A stretch of DNA of 64,000 nt from Humibacter sp049446075 (lineage in GTDB: Bacteria > Actinomycetota > Actinomycetes > Actinomycetales > Microbacteriaceae): positions 2,356,001-2,420,000 of the forward strand of contig NZ_JBMSEB010000001.1 in the NCBI RefSeq assembly GCF_049446075.1, read 5' to 3'. Positions 33,871 to 42,841 of the stretch are shown here, one piece after another. How positions within the stretch are numbered: the stretch's first letter is position 1; every line of letters begins with the position of its first letter. The notes beneath the pieces were generated by a model, which did no database searches, was not told where the DNA came from, and saw nothing but the letters and a program-made list of their open reading frames with translations. Position numbers and translations under genes: made by a program.

Positions 33871-35157
33871 TCAGGATGCCTGGCCCTCGTCAGCAACGAT
33901 ACGCAGCCCTGGCCGCGCTTCCGAATCGAGGCCGAACACGGCGCTCACGCCGGCGATGAACGCCTCGGCGTCGCCGTCTCGCGAGAGTTCCCGTGCACGC
34001 ACCGACGGCGTGTGCAGCAGAACGCCGACAAGGTGGCGAAGCGCCGCCTCGGTCTGCTCGGTGGAGTCGCCTCGGCGCCTGGCGCGCTCGAGTTCCGCCT
34101 CGAGAACTCCGAAGACGTGACTGCGCAGGGCCACGAGGGCCGGTTCGGTGCTCCGTTCGTCGCCCCTGGCCGCGAACTCGGCAGCGGCCTCGGCGACGAC
34201 GGAACGAGCACGCTCGGTCGCGGTGAAATCCTCCAGGGGAGCGTGCAGGCCGATGGTCTCGAGGTCGAGCAGCTCGGTGCCGGTGACCTGGGCGACGTCG
34301 CGGTCCACGTTGCGCGGCAGACCGAGGTCGACGACGAGACGGTGCGCGACGGCATCCTGCCTGGCGCTCGCCCGCTCGACGAGCTCCCTGTCGACGAGCA
34401 CCGTCGGGGCGAAGCTGCAGGCCACCACGAGCTCGGAGGTCGCAACGGCCTCCAGCAGCCCGTCAGGCTGAACGGCCTGGATATCGTGTTTGAGCGCGAA
34501 TGCCTGAGCGCGGCCCGTGCGCGACCACACGCGCACGTTCCGCGCCCCGCGGTCGCGAAGAGCCTTCAGGCTCGCGGCTGCGTAGTTGCCCGTGCCGACG
34601 AGCAGGATGTTCGCGCTCGCCCAGTCCGCGATGCGGCTCTCGGCGAGCTCGAGTGCGAGCCTCACGATGGAGCGGCCGGCCGAGCCGACCTTGGTGCCGT
34701 TCTTGACGTCACGCGACACCCGGGATGCCGTCTGGAACAGTCGCTCGAGCTCACTCGTGGCGCTGCCGTTGCCCCTCGCGTTCTCCAGGGCGCGACGAAC
34801 CTGCCCGGCGATCTCGCCCTCGCCGATCACGACCGACTCCAGGCCGCTTGCCACCGAGAACAGGTGGTCAGCGACGGAGGGGCCCTGCACGACGGCGGCT
34901 GATGCGAGCAGATCCTGGGGCGCGACGCCGGTGGCGTCGCCGATCGTGGCGAGCGCGAGGTCGGCGGCATCCGCACTGGCGGCATCCGTGATGTCGAGGT
35001 AGGCCTCGAAACGGTTGCAGGTGGCGAGAACGACGGCCCCCGCGAAGGCATCGGTGCGCGCTCGCAGTGCCGCGTCGACGTCACCGGCGCGCCGTTCGAG
35101 CCGCTCGAGCAATTCGAAATCGGCCGTGCGGTGGCTCGCGGTGAAGCAGAGAAGCAC
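33871..35157 (-). CDS. hemA: Glutamyl-tRNA reductase
   Basis: 428 residues. The nucleophilic Cys47 is in VVLATCNRFEAY, the family signature. SVVIGEGEIAGQVRRAL, the Rossmann motif LLVGTGNYA and the C-terminal dimerisation helices (ALVALRSHVFGVLEAELERA) are all present. It reduces glutamyl-tRNA to glutamate-1-semialdehyde, the first committed step of heme synthesis. GTG 35157 is chosen because the protein then begins with the usual short strand MLLCFTASHRTADF and TACCAT lies 7 bases before it. Divergent from hemE. HemL, the next enzyme, is encoded at the other end of the heme region. Confidence 0.96.
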   Translation of the reverse strand: MLLCFTASHRTADFELLERLERRAGDVDAALRARTDAFAGAVVLATCNRFEAYLDITDAASADAADLALATIGDATGVAPQDLLASAAVVQGPSVADHLFSVASGLESVVIGEGEIAGQVRRALENARGNGSATSELERLFQTASRVSRDVKNGTKVGSAGRSIVRLALELAESRIADWASANILLVGTGNYAAASLKALRDRGARNVRVWSRTGRAQAFALKHDIQAVQPDGLLEAVATSELVVACSFAPTVLVDRELVERASARQDAVAHRLVVDLGLPRNVDRDVAQVTGTELLDLETIGLHAPLEDFTATERARSVVAEAAAEFAARGDERSTEPALVALRSHVFGVLEAELERARRRGDSTEQTEAALRHLVGVLLHTPSVRARELSRDGDAEAFIAGVSAVFGLDSEARPGLRIVADEGQAS

Positions 35158-35164
35158 GGGATCG

Positions 35165-35170
35165 ATGGTA
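35165..35170 (-). promoter_or_regulatory. Candidate -10 box of hemA
   Basis: TACCAT on the minus strand, 7 bases before the GTG at 35157; leaderless arrangement and support for that start. Confidence 0.45.
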
Positions 35171-35189
35171 CGCCGCTGAAACTGTGCGT

Positions 35190-35204
35190 TCGTGCGGTGC
35201 ACGA
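35190..35204. promoter_or_regulatory. Inverted repeat in the hemA-hemE promoter region
   Basis: TCGTGC-GGT-GCACGA, 15 bp, about 30 bases upstream of hemA in the 221-bp divergent gap. The gap also has a direct repeat CACGAGTG at 35306 and 35323. Possible sites for a heme or iron regulator. Confidence 0.35.
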
Positions 35205-35365
35205 GAGCGACGCCAGCCGTCCTCGTGCCCGTCTCTTGCCCGTCTGCGCCAGGTTGCAGCGATTGCGCCCGATAGCGTGGCGCAACCGCCATGAAGTGGC
35301 GCAGGCACGAGTGGTCAAGAAACACGAGTGATTCACTACGTCGGCATAGGCTCAGCGGCGGGTGG

Positions 35366-35371
35366 GACAAT
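35366..35371 (+). promoter_or_regulatory. Candidate -10 box of hemE-hemY
   Basis: GACAAT, 7 bases before the GTG at 35379. It decides for that start over the open frame reaching back to 35328. Confidence 0.5.
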
Positions 35372-35378
35372 CGAGCGC

Positions 35379-36560
35379 GTGACATCACCCGAACCGGCCA
35401 CGCCGCGTACGTCAGCATCGCCCGAACCCGCGCAGGGCCTAGGGGCGGAGCATCCGCTGGTCGCCGGCCTCACCCCGCGGTCCGCGCTCATCACCGCATA
35501 TTCCGGTGCCCGGCCGGCGACGCTTCCGGTGTGGTTCATGCGCCAGGCGGGCCGGTCGCTTCCTGAGTACCGGGAACTCCGCATCAGCACGAGCATGCTG
35601 GATGCCTGCCTCGACCCCGCGCTCTCGAGCGAGGTCACCCTGCAGCCGGTTCGCAGGCACCGCGTCGATGCGGCCATCTTCTTCAGCGACATCGTGGTGC
35701 CGCTGAAACTCGCGGGCGTCGACGTCGGCATCGTGCCAGGCAAGGGACCCGTGCTGGGCGCACCCGTGCGAACGGCCGCCGACGTCGCGGCGCTTCCTGA
35801 GCTCGACCCGGATGCCCTCGCACCCGTCGCAGAGGGCGTGCGGCAGACGGTTGCGGGCCTCGCCGAGCTCGGGCACGTTCCCCTGATCGGATTCGCAGGC
35901 GCACCGTTCACGCTCGCCGCCTACCTCGTGGAGGGCGGCCCGTCGAAGGACCACATCAGGGCGCGCACCCTCATGCACGCCGATCCGGATGCCTGGCACG
36001 CGCTCATGGAGTGGGCCGCGGATGTCACGGGCGCCTTCCTGAGCGCGCAGGTTCTCGCAGGCGCGAGCGCGGCGCAGCTCTTCGACTCGTGGGCCGGCGC
36101 GCTCTCGCTCGAGGACTACACGCGGCATGTGGCACCGGCATCCGCCCGCGCACTGTCTCACGTGCGCGACCTGACCTACCCGGATCCCGACCGCCCGAGC
36201 GATCCGTTGTCCACGACCCCGCCGGAGCGCAACGTACCCATCGTGCATTTCGGCGTCGGCACGAGCGAGTTGCTGCGCGCCATGTTCGACATCGGCGCCG
36301 ACGTCATAGGCGTCGACTACCGGATGCCCCTGGACGAGGCGAGCAGACGCCTCGGCAATATCGTTCCTTTGCAGGGCAACATCGATCCCGCGTACCTGGA
36401 TGCCCCGTGGCCCGTCATCGAGGAACACGTGCTCGACGTCGTGGAGCGCGGTCGCAGTGCGCCGTCGCACGTCGTGAACCTCGGGCACGGAGTTCCGCCA
36501 GAGACCGATCCGGACGTGCTCACGCGCATCGTCGAATTCGTGCACGGGTTGCCGGCGTGA
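35379..36560 (+). CDS. hemE: Uroporphyrinogen decarboxylase
   Basis: 393 residues. VWFMRQAGRSLPEYRELR is the family's first signature (with the substrate-binding Arg residues). IFFSDIVVPLKLAGVDV supplies the catalytic Asp, and PLIGFAGAPFTLAAYLVEGG is the second signature. VVNLGHGVPPETDPD closes the fold. It removes four carboxyl groups to give coproporphyrinogen III. The N-terminal 35 residues, rich in Pro, Ala and Ser, exceed the family core. GTG start; coupled to hemY by a GTGA overlap. Confidence 0.96.
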   Translation: MTSPEPATPRTSASPEPAQGLGAEHPLVAGLTPRSALITAYSGARPATLPVWFMRQAGRSLPEYRELRISTSMLDACLDPALSSEVTLQPVRRHRVDAAIFFSDIVVPLKLAGVDVGIVPGKGPVLGAPVRTAADVAALPELDPDALAPVAEGVRQTVAGLAELGHVPLIGFAGAPFTLAAYLVEGGPSKDHIRARTLMHADPDAWHALMEWAADVTGAFLSAQVLAGASAAQLFDSWAGALSLEDYTRHVAPASARALSHVRDLTYPDPDRPSDPLSTTPPERNVPIVHFGVGTSELLRAMFDIGADVIGVDYRMPLDEASRRLGNIVPLQGNIDPAYLDAPWPVIEEHVLDVVERGRSAPSHVVNLGHGVPPETDPDVLTRIVEFVHGLPA

Positions 36561-38158
36561 GCGAGGCATCCGGTCGCAGCGTGAGCGAGGAGACACTGGC
36601 GGCGCTCGAGCACGCCATAACGGATGCTCCGACGAGAGTGGTCGTCGTCGGCGGAGGAGCTGCCGGGCTCGTGGCGGCGCGCGAGATCGCCCGGCCGGGG
36701 TTCGACGTGACCGTGCTGGAGGAACGAGACGAGCTCGGTGGAAGCGTTGCCAGGCACGGGGTAGCAGGCATCGAGCTGGATGCCGGCGCCGAGAGCTTCG
36801 CCACGCGCGGAGGTCACGTGGCAGCGCTGCTCGATGACCTCGGGCTCAGCGCCGAAGTGGTGACGCCGCTCGCGGCCGGTGCCTGGCTGCAGCTGCCCGG
36901 ACGCGCGGTGCCTATGCCGAAGGCAGGCATCCTCGGAATCCCGAGCTCGCCCCTCGCCACCGACGTGATCGCTGCGATCGGCTGGCGCGGAGCGTTTCGC
37001 GCGTACCTCGACCGGCTCATGCCTGTGCTGAAGATCGGCGAAGAGCGCAACCTCGGCCGGCTCGTGCGACGGCGCATGGGAGCTGCCGTGCTCGACAACC
37101 TCGTGGCGCCCGTGACGACGGGGGTGTACTCCGCGTCGCCATACGACCTCGACGTCTCGGTCGCCGCTCCGGGTCTGAATCCGGCGATCACGCGAACCGG
37201 CTCACTGTCGGGGGGCGTCGCCGCGCTGAGGGGATCCGCGAAGGCGGGTTCCGCCGTCGGCGGTCTCGTCGGGGGGATGGCGCGGCTGATCGACCTGCTG
37301 GCGACGGATGCCACGGCCCGAGGCGCTCGACTGCGCACCGGCGCGAGGGCGGTCGCCCTGTACCACGGGGAAAGCCACGGCTCGGCGGAGGCGTTCGCCG
37401 GATCGGTCGACGCCGCATTCGGGGAGCGGAAACGCGACGACGATCGAGCGCGCGCGCCCCAGGCATCCGGTCGCTGGCTCGTCGAGCTCGACGACGGCGA
37501 GACGATCGCGGCCGACGCGGTGCTGCTCGCCGTGCCGGCCGACGCCGCTCTGCGGTTGCTTGGGCAGGCATCCGAGTCGCTCGCCTCGCTTGCGAGTCTG
37601 GACTGGCCGACGGCGTCGACCGTGGACATCGTCACGCTCGTGGTCGACGACCCGCGACTGGATGCTGCACCGCGCGGCACCGGGATGCTCGTGGCGGAGA
37701 CCGTGCCGCAGTCCGAGGTGGCGGCGAAGGCGATGACGCACGTCACGGCGAAATGGCCATGGGTGGCGGAGCAACTGCCGCCGGGGCGCCACGTGTTGCG
37801 GCTGTCGTACGGTCGGGCCGGCGCTCCGAGTCCCCTGGAGGGGCTGGACGAGTCCGCCGTTCGCTTGCGTGCCATCGCGGACGCGTCAACCCTCTTGAAT
37901 ATTCCCCTAGCGGAATCTAGTGTCGTCGGATCGGATGCAGTGCGGTGGACTAATGCTCTTCCGGTTGCGGCACAGGGTCAGCGAGAACGCATCGAACAGG
38001 TGCGTGCAGGGGTCGAACAGGTCGAAGGGCTGGAGGTGACCGGCTCATGGCTGACGGGAACCGGGCTCGCCTCTGTCGTACCGGATGCGCGCAAGGCTGC
38101 CGAGCGCGTCCGCGCACTACGCTGGAAGACGCTGACCGACAAGGATCGAACTGCGTGA
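36557..38158 (+). CDS. hemY: Coproporphyrinogen III oxidase, HemY/CgoX type
   Basis: 533 residues. The FAD motif is VVVVGGGAAGLVAAREIARPG with the acidic end TVLEERDELGG. GAESFATRGGHVAALLDDLGL, PVTTGVYSASPYDLDV and the C-terminal SWLTGTGLASVVPDARKAA are typical of bacterial HemY. In actinobacteria that have HemQ this enzyme oxidises coproporphyrinogen III to coproporphyrin III, and hemQ is present downstream. An insertion near 290-320 (HGESHGSAEAFAGS...) is poorly conserved. Start overlaps the hemE stop; GTG 36581 is an alternative. Confidence 0.95.
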   Translation: MSEASGRSVSEETLAALEHAITDAPTRVVVVGGGAAGLVAAREIARPGFDVTVLEERDELGGSVARHGVAGIELDAGAESFATRGGHVAALLDDLGLSAEVVTPLAAGAWLQLPGRAVPMPKAGILGIPSSPLATDVIAAIGWRGAFRAYLDRLMPVLKIGEERNLGRLVRRRMGAAVLDNLVAPVTTGVYSASPYDLDVSVAAPGLNPAITRTGSLSGGVAALRGSAKAGSAVGGLVGGMARLIDLLATDATARGARLRTGARAVALYHGESHGSAEAFAGSVDAAFGERKRDDDRARAPQASGRWLVELDDGETIAADAVLLAVPADAALRLLGQASESLASLASLDWPTASTVDIVTLVVDDPRLDAAPRGTGMLVAETVPQSEVAAKAMTHVTAKWPWVAEQLPPGRHVLRLSYGRAGAPSPLEGLDESAVRLRAIADASTLLNIPLAESSVVGSDAVRWTNALPVAAQGQRERIEQVRAGVEQVEGLEVTGSWLTGTGLASVVPDARKAAERVRALRWKTLTDKDRTA

Positions 38159-38177
38159 CTGCAGGGGCGGGGGCACC

Positions 38178-38549
38178 ATGAAAGGCAAAGTTCTCTTCGT
38201 GGTCGGACTCGGGACCGGGTATGTTCTCGGCACTCGTGCCGGCCGGCAGCGGTATGAGCAGATCAAATCGGTGTGGCTGAAGCTGTGGGATTCGCCCGCG
38301 GTTCAGAAGCAGGTGCACACGGTCCAGGACTATGCGGCCGACCGCATCGGCGATCTGGGCACGGTCGTGACCGAGAACATCAAGCGGATCGTGACGAAGT
38401 CCGTCGGATCGCAGTCGTCGAGCAAGGGCCCGAAGACCGCGGGTGGCACGGCGAGCGGTGAGAGCACCGGCCCCGCTTCGGGCTCGGTCGGGCCGGTCGG
38501 CGGCGAGGCGGCGTCGGAAGCCACCGGGCCGGGCGGGCAGGCATCCTGA
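38178..38549 (+). CDS. YtxH-like small envelope protein
   Basis: 123 residues. MKGKVLFVVGLGTGYVLGTRAGRQRYEQI is a short membrane segment followed by the YtxH RAG motif. The rest is an amphipathic helix and a Ser/Gly-rich tail with no fold visible. YtxH proteins are linked to envelope stress but have no known reaction. It overlaps the Holin-X gene by one base (TGATG) and lies 19 bases after hemY, so it may share that transcript. Confidence 0.85.
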   Translation: MKGKVLFVVGLGTGYVLGTRAGRQRYEQIKSVWLKLWDSPAVQKQVHTVQDYAADRIGDLGTVVTENIKRIVTKSVGSQSSSKGPKTAGGTASGESTGPASGSVGPVGGEAASEATGPGGQAS

Positions 38550-39013
38550 TGTCGGAGAGCTCTGGGTCGTCGGGGACAACGCGGGGCGGAGCCAGCTTCA
38601 GTTCGCCGAGCGCGGGAGTGCGCGACAAGCGCTCGCTCATCCAGCTGCTGCGCGATCTGCCCGGGCTCGTCGTTGCGCTGCTCAAGGCCGAACTCGCGCA
38701 ACTCAAGGCCGAGCTCGTACGCAAGGCCGTCAACCTCGGCATCGGCATCGGGCTCTTCGTCGTCGCCGGAGCGCTGCTGTTCTTCATGCTCGGCACGCTC
38801 GTGGCCGCCGCCGTGCTCGGCCTCGCCGTCGTGTTTCCAGGTTGGCTCGCCGCATTGCTCGTCGCAGCCGGATTGCTGATCATCGCCGGGATCTTCGGCT
38901 TGGTCGGACTCATGGTGCTCAGGCGCGGCATGCCGCCGGCACCCACGGAGACGATCGACAGCGTCAAGCAAGACGTGAATGCGGTGAGGGGGCTGGGCGA
39001 CTATGACCACTGA
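38549..39013 (+). CDS. Actinobacterial Holin-X/phage holin superfamily III membrane protein
   Basis: 154 residues. A disordered Ser/Gly-rich start, an amphipathic helix (LIQLLRDLPGLVVALLKAELAQLK), then two or three hydrophobic segments (LGIGIGLFVVAGALLFFMLG onward). The family name comes from similarity to holins, but in this setting it is a housekeeping envelope protein. It sits between the YtxH and DUF3618 genes with overlaps on both sides, a trio often found together in actinobacteria. No lysis genes are nearby. Confidence 0.85.
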   Translation: MSESSGSSGTTRGGASFSSPSAGVRDKRSLIQLLRDLPGLVVALLKAELAQLKAELVRKAVNLGIGIGLFVVAGALLFFMLGTLVAAAVLGLAVVFPGWLAALLVAAGLLIIAGIFGLVGLMVLRRGMPPAPTETIDSVKQDVNAVRGLGDYDH

Positions 39014-39272
39014 ACCGGATCGCAGCGCGTCGCGCGGATTGCAAAGAGACGCGGAGAAGGGCACCGGCACGGGTATCGAAGCGGACGTTGCTGCTGCGCG
39101 AGCCGAACTCGCCGCGACTCTGGATGCCCTGCAAGACAAACTGAACGTGCCCAAGCGCATCCGCATCGCGGCTCGCGAGAACCCGCTGGGCCTCGCCGCG
39201 GTCGGAGCGGGTGCAGCAGCCGCACTTGCCGGAGTCGTCTGGCTGATGGTGCGGTCGTTGCGCTCCCGTTAG
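39003..39272 (+). CDS. DUF3618 small membrane protein
   Basis: 89 residues. The family core IEADVAAARAELAATLDALQDKLNV is followed by a basic patch, AREN, and one C-terminal membrane segment (GLAAVGAGAAAALAGVVWLMV). The function is unknown. It overlaps the Holin-X gene by 11 bases and ends the rightward heme/envelope unit; 60 bases later comes the stop of the converging hpaD gene. Confidence 0.87.
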   Translation: MTTEPDRSASRGLQRDAEKGTGTGIEADVAAARAELAATLDALQDKLNVPKRIRIAARENPLGLAAVGAGAAAALAGVVWLMVRSLRSR

Positions 39273-39332
39273 GGCGCAGCTCACGCGTTCTTCCCACGCT
39301 CGGGCGACACCCCGAAGCCCGGCCCGCGGCTC

Positions 39333-40472
39333 CTAGAGCTGGTGCCCGAGCTTGTACTCGGCCGGTTCGTCAGCCCGCGTGTATGAGAATCCGTCGGCTC
39401 CGATCGTGACGCTCAGCTCGGATGCCTCGGTGCGGGCGACCACGGGCTGCGGGTGGCCGTCGAGGTCGAGCACAAGTGAGGCATCCGTGTACCACGACGG
39501 TACGACCGGATTGCCCCACCAGTCGCGTCGCTGATTGTCGTGCACGTCCCACGTGACGACCGGGTTGTCGGGGTCGCCCGTGTAGTAGTCCTGCGTGTAG
39601 ATCTCGACGCGGTGGCCGTCTGGGTCGCGCAGATAGAGGTAGAACGCGTTCGAGACGCCGTGCCTGCCCGGCCCGCGCTCGATGCAGTCGGAGCGTCGCA
39701 GGGCGCCGAGCTTGTCGCAGATGGCGAGGATGTTGTGCTTCTCGTGCGTGGAGAACGCGATGTGATGCATCCGCGGTCCATCGCCTCCCGTCATCGCGGT
39801 GTCGTGCACGGTTGGTTTGCGACGCATCCATGCCGCGTACACCGTGCCCGCCTCGTCTTGGATGTCTTCGGTCACCCGGAATCCGAGGTCCTGCATGAAC
39901 TTCGCGGCTCGGGGAACGTCGGGCGTGACCTGGTTGAAGTGGTCGAGCCGCACGAGTGCGCCTGGTGTGTACAGGTCGTAGCGCCAGGTCAGCCGCTCCA
40001 CGTGCTGCACGTCGTGGAAGAACTCGTACGGAAAGCCCAGCGGGTCCACGACACGCACCGAGTCGCCCACGCCCTTCGTGAAGCCGTCCGGGCGACGCTC
40101 GACGCGGCATCCGAGCTCCGAATAGAACGTGACGGCCTTGTCGAGGTCTTCGGGCGCGCGCACCCGGTACGAGAACGCTGCCACCGCCGGCACCGGTCCC
40201 TGACGCAAGACGAGGTTGTGATGGATGAACTCCTCGAGCGGCCGCAGGTAGACGGCGTTCTCGTCTTCCTCGGTGACCGTGAGTCCGAGAACGTCGACGT
40301 AGAAATCGCGCGAGCGCTGCAGGTCGGAGACTACGAGGTCCATGTAGGCACACCGCAGGATGTCCGGGGCGGGCGCCGCGGGGGTGGGCACCGGGTTTGC
40401 GCACTCGATGGGCGCCTCTTGGGAGACGAAGAAGCCGGAGGTGGTCGGCATCAGGTCTTTGCGGTCGGTCAT
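39333..40472 (-). CDS. hpaD: Homoprotocatechuate (3,4-dihydroxyphenylacetate) 2,3-dioxygenase
   Basis: 379 residues. It strongly resembles the Brevibacterium/Arthrobacter HPCD/MndD extradiol enzymes of the VOC fold: PDILRCAYMDLVVSDLQRSR, LVRLDHFNQVTPD (first metal His), RMHHIAFSTHEKHNI (second metal His) and GHRVEIYTQDYYTGDPD (metal Glu). It opens the ring of homoprotocatechuate to 5-carboxymethyl-2-hydroxymuconate semialdehyde using Fe(II) or Mn(II). AAGGACG precedes the ATG. Last gene of the leftward hpa unit, 42 bases behind hpaE. The 25 residues before PTPAAPAPD are longer than in the characterised enzymes. Confidence 0.95.
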   Translation of the reverse strand: MTDRKDLMPTTSGFFVSQEAPIECANPVPTPAAPAPDILRCAYMDLVVSDLQRSRDFYVDVLGLTVTEEDENAVYLRPLEEFIHHNLVLRQGPVPAVAAFSYRVRAPEDLDKAVTFYSELGCRVERRPDGFTKGVGDSVRVVDPLGFPYEFFHDVQHVERLTWRYDLYTPGALVRLDHFNQVTPDVPRAAKFMQDLGFRVTEDIQDEAGTVYAAWMRRKPTVHDTAMTGGDGPRMHHIAFSTHEKHNILAICDKLGALRRSDCIERGPGRHGVSNAFYLYLRDPDGHRVEIYTQDYYTGDPDNPVVTWDVHDNQRRDWWGNPVVPSWYTDASLVLDLDGHPQPVVARTEASELSVTIGADGFSYTRADEPAEYKLGHQL

Positions 40473-40514
40473 CGGAAGCGTCCTTGCTTGGGTCGGCTGT
40501 GGTGGTGCCTCGGG

Positions 40515-42128
40515 TCAGCGGGGATCCGGGTCGTCGAGGGCGGATTGCACGTGGTGCTCGGCGGCCTTGCCGAACGTGGGGTTCGGCGTGGGCCCGAGCG
40601 TGATGTGCACGGCCTGCTGCTCCGTGTAGAAGTCGATCGAGCGGTATCCGCCCTCGTGCCCGAGCCCCGATGCCTTCACGCCGCCGAACGGCGTGCGCAG
40701 GTCGCGCACGTTGTTGGAGTTGAGCCACACCATGCCTGCGTCGATCGCCTGAGCGAAAGTGTGAGCCCGCTTGAGGTCGTTCGTCCACACGTAGGCTGCG
40801 AGGCCGTACTTCACCCCGTTCGCCAGTTCGAGCGCCTCCTTCTCCGTGTCGAACGGGGTTATCGCGACGACCGGGCCGAAGATCTCCTCCTGGAAGATGC
40901 GGGCATCCGGCTTCACGTCCGCGAACACCGTCGGCGCGACGAAGTTGCCGTCAGGAAAGTCAGCCGGACGTCCGCCGCCCGCGACGAGCCTGCCCTCCGA
41001 CTTGCCCAGTTCGACGTAGCTCATGACCTTGGCGTAGTGCTCCGGGTGCACGAGAGCGCCCACCTCGGTCTTCGGGTCGTGCGGATACCCGACGACCACA
41101 CGCTCGGCCTGCGCCGCGTACCGCTCGACGAACTCGTCATAGACCGCGCGCTCGACGAGGATGCGCGACCCGGCCGTGCAGCGCTCACCGTTGAGCGAGA
41201 ACACGCCGAAGATGGTCGCGTCGATGGCGGCGTCGAGGTCGGCGTCGGCGAACACCACGGCCGGGCTCTTGCCGCCGAGCTCCATGGAGAGCCCCTTGAG
41301 ATACGGAGCGGCGTTGCCGAAGATCAGCCGGCCCGTGCTGCTCTCGCCCGTGAACGAGATGAGCGGCACGTCAGGATGCTTGACCAGTGCGTCCCCGGCA
41401 TCTTCCCCGAGTCCGTTCACGAGGTTGAAGACACCCTTCGGCAGCCCTGCCTCCTCGAAGATGCCCGCCCACAGGGATGCCGACAGCGGCGTGAACTCCG
41501 CCGGCTTCAGTACGACCGTGTTGCCCGTGGCCAACGCAGGGCCGAGCTTCCACGACTCGAGCATGAACGGCGTGTTCCACGGCGTGATCAGCCCGGCGAC
41601 GCCGATCGGCTTGCGGTTCACGTAGTTGAGCTGGCGGCCGGGGACCTTGAACGCGTCGTCGGCCTGGGCGACGATCAGGTCGGCGAAGAAGCGGAAGTTC
41701 TCTGCTGCGCGACGCGCCTGACCCAGTGCCTGGGTGATGGGCAGGCCCGTGTCGAAGGTCTCGAGTTCGGCGAGGCGGGCATCCGTCGACTCGACGATGT
41801 CGGCGATGCGGTGAAGCACACGTGATCGTTCGCGGGGGAGCATCCTCGGCCAGGGACCTTCGTCGAACGCGCGACGGGCGGCGGCTACGGCTCGATCGAT
41901 GTCGGCCTTCTTGCCTGCCGCCGCCTGCACGTACGTCTCGTTCGTCACGGGGTCGAGCACGTCGAATGTCTCGCCGTCGAGCGAGTCGACGAACTCCCCG
42001 TCGATGTGGTGCTGGATTCGCTTGGGCAGGTCGGCCGGGACGCGGCTGGTGACCCGGACGTGGCCGTTGACCTGAGCGCGGTCGGTGGCGTGAGTGCGAT
42101 CGTCGGTCTGTGCAGAGGCGTCCGTCAT
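40515..42128 (-). CDS. hpaE: 5-carboxymethyl-2-hydroxymuconate semialdehyde dehydrogenase
   Basis: 537 residues. Aldehyde dehydrogenase fold with the catalytic Glu in MELGGKSPAVVFADADLDAA and the catalytic Cys in GVFSLNGERCTAGSR. The oxyanion Asn is in TPWNTPFMLESWKLGPALATGN. Placement beside hpaD and hpaG identifies the substrate as the ring-opened homoprotocatechuate aldehyde, oxidised with NAD+. The first 35 residues (TDASAQTDDRTHATDRAQ...) are hydrophilic extra sequence. ATG overlaps the gntR stop. Confidence 0.94.
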   Translation of the reverse strand: MTDASAQTDDRTHATDRAQVNGHVRVTSRVPADLPKRIQHHIDGEFVDSLDGETFDVLDPVTNETYVQAAAGKKADIDRAVAAARRAFDEGPWPRMLPRERSRVLHRIADIVESTDARLAELETFDTGLPITQALGQARRAAENFRFFADLIVAQADDAFKVPGRQLNYVNRKPIGVAGLITPWNTPFMLESWKLGPALATGNTVVLKPAEFTPLSASLWAGIFEEAGLPKGVFNLVNGLGEDAGDALVKHPDVPLISFTGESSTGRLIFGNAAPYLKGLSMELGGKSPAVVFADADLDAAIDATIFGVFSLNGERCTAGSRILVERAVYDEFVERYAAQAERVVVGYPHDPKTEVGALVHPEHYAKVMSYVELGKSEGRLVAGGGRPADFPDGNFVAPTVFADVKPDARIFQEEIFGPVVAITPFDTEKEALELANGVKYGLAAYVWTNDLKRAHTFAQAIDAGMVWLNSNNVRDLRTPFGGVKASGLGHEGGYRSIDFYTEQQAVHITLGPTPNPTFGKAAEHHVQSALDDPDPR

Positions 42129-42841
42129 GATTCCTCCGGGTCGTGCGATTCGGGATGCCGCGCCGCGATGAACGCCTCGAGCGTGCGCCACCTGTGGTTG
42201 CGCGCCTCGAGCTCGATGTCGATGGCCGCGGCGTGGTCGCGGATGAGCCGAACGATCTCGTCGTGCTCGTCGACCGAGTGGTGGGCGCGCTGCGGCACGA
42301 ACGAGAAGGTCGAATCGCGAACCCCCCGCAGCCGCCCCCAGCCGCGGTGCACGACGTCGAGGATGTGCGGGTTCGGGCACGGCTCGAACAGCACGGAGTG
42401 GAACTGTTCGTTCAAACGAGTGAACTCGTGGGGGTCGAAGTCGTCGAGCAGGCGACGCATGCGGTCGTTGATCTCCGTTGCGCGCTCCAGGTCGGCATCC
42501 ATCAGAAGCGGTGCAGAGAGCGCTGTCGCGGCACCCTCCACGAGTCCGAGCATCTGCATCACGTGCCGGTACTCCGTCTCGTCGGCGAGTGCGACCTTGG
42601 CACCAACGTTGTGCTCGAACGTCACGAACCCCTCGGCCTCGAGTCTCCTGATCGCCTCGCGCACCGGTACGACGCTCATGCCGAGGTCGTCGGCGATGGT
42701 TCCGAGAACGAGACGGTAGCCGGGGCTGTATCGGTGGTCGACGATTCGATCGCGGATGTAGGAATACGCCCGCTCCGACTTGCTGCCGGTGGCGGTGGCG
42801 GTGGCGGTGGCGGTGGCGGTGGCGGTATTGGTATCGGTCAT
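42125..42841 (-). CDS. GntR-family regulator (FCD/FadR subgroup) of the hpa cluster
   Basis: 238 residues. The winged HTH is YSYIRDRIVDHRYSPGYRLV, then IADDLGMSVVPVREAIRRLEAEGFV. The all-helical FCD sensor has the metal ligands spaced as in FadR/LldR-like proteins (Asp/His in TRLNEQFHSVLF, and later SVDEHDEIVRLIRDHAA). It lies inside the operon between hpaG and hpaE with 4-base overlaps on both sides, so it is probably autoregulated by a pathway intermediate. Its N-terminus carries a Thr-Ala dipeptide run encoded by a hexanucleotide microsatellite. Confidence 0.92.
   Translation of the reverse strand: MTDTNTATATATATATATGSKSERAYSYIRDRIVDHRYSPGYRLVLGTIADDLGMSVVPVREAIRRLEAEGFVTFEHNVGAKVALADETEYRHVMQMLGLVEGAATALSAPLLMDADLERATEINDRMRRLLDDFDPHEFTRLNEQFHSVLFEPCPNPHILDVVHRGWGRLRGVRDSTFSFVPQRAHHSVDEHDEIVRLIRDHAAAIDIELEARNHRWRTLEAFIAARHPESHDPEES
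42788..42826. repeat. Hexanucleotide microsatellite (GGTGGC, 6.5 copies)
   Basis: 39 bases of GGTGGC repeat inside the start of the gntR gene; on the coding strand it reads GCCACC and gives the Ala-Thr run after residue 5. Copy changes keep the frame. Confidence 0.9.

Noticed and set aside
38549..39013. Prophage remnant, because of the holin-like protein
   Set aside because: Holin-X/DUF3618/YtxH trios are ordinary actinobacterial envelope genes; no lysin, capsid, integrase or attachment site is seen.
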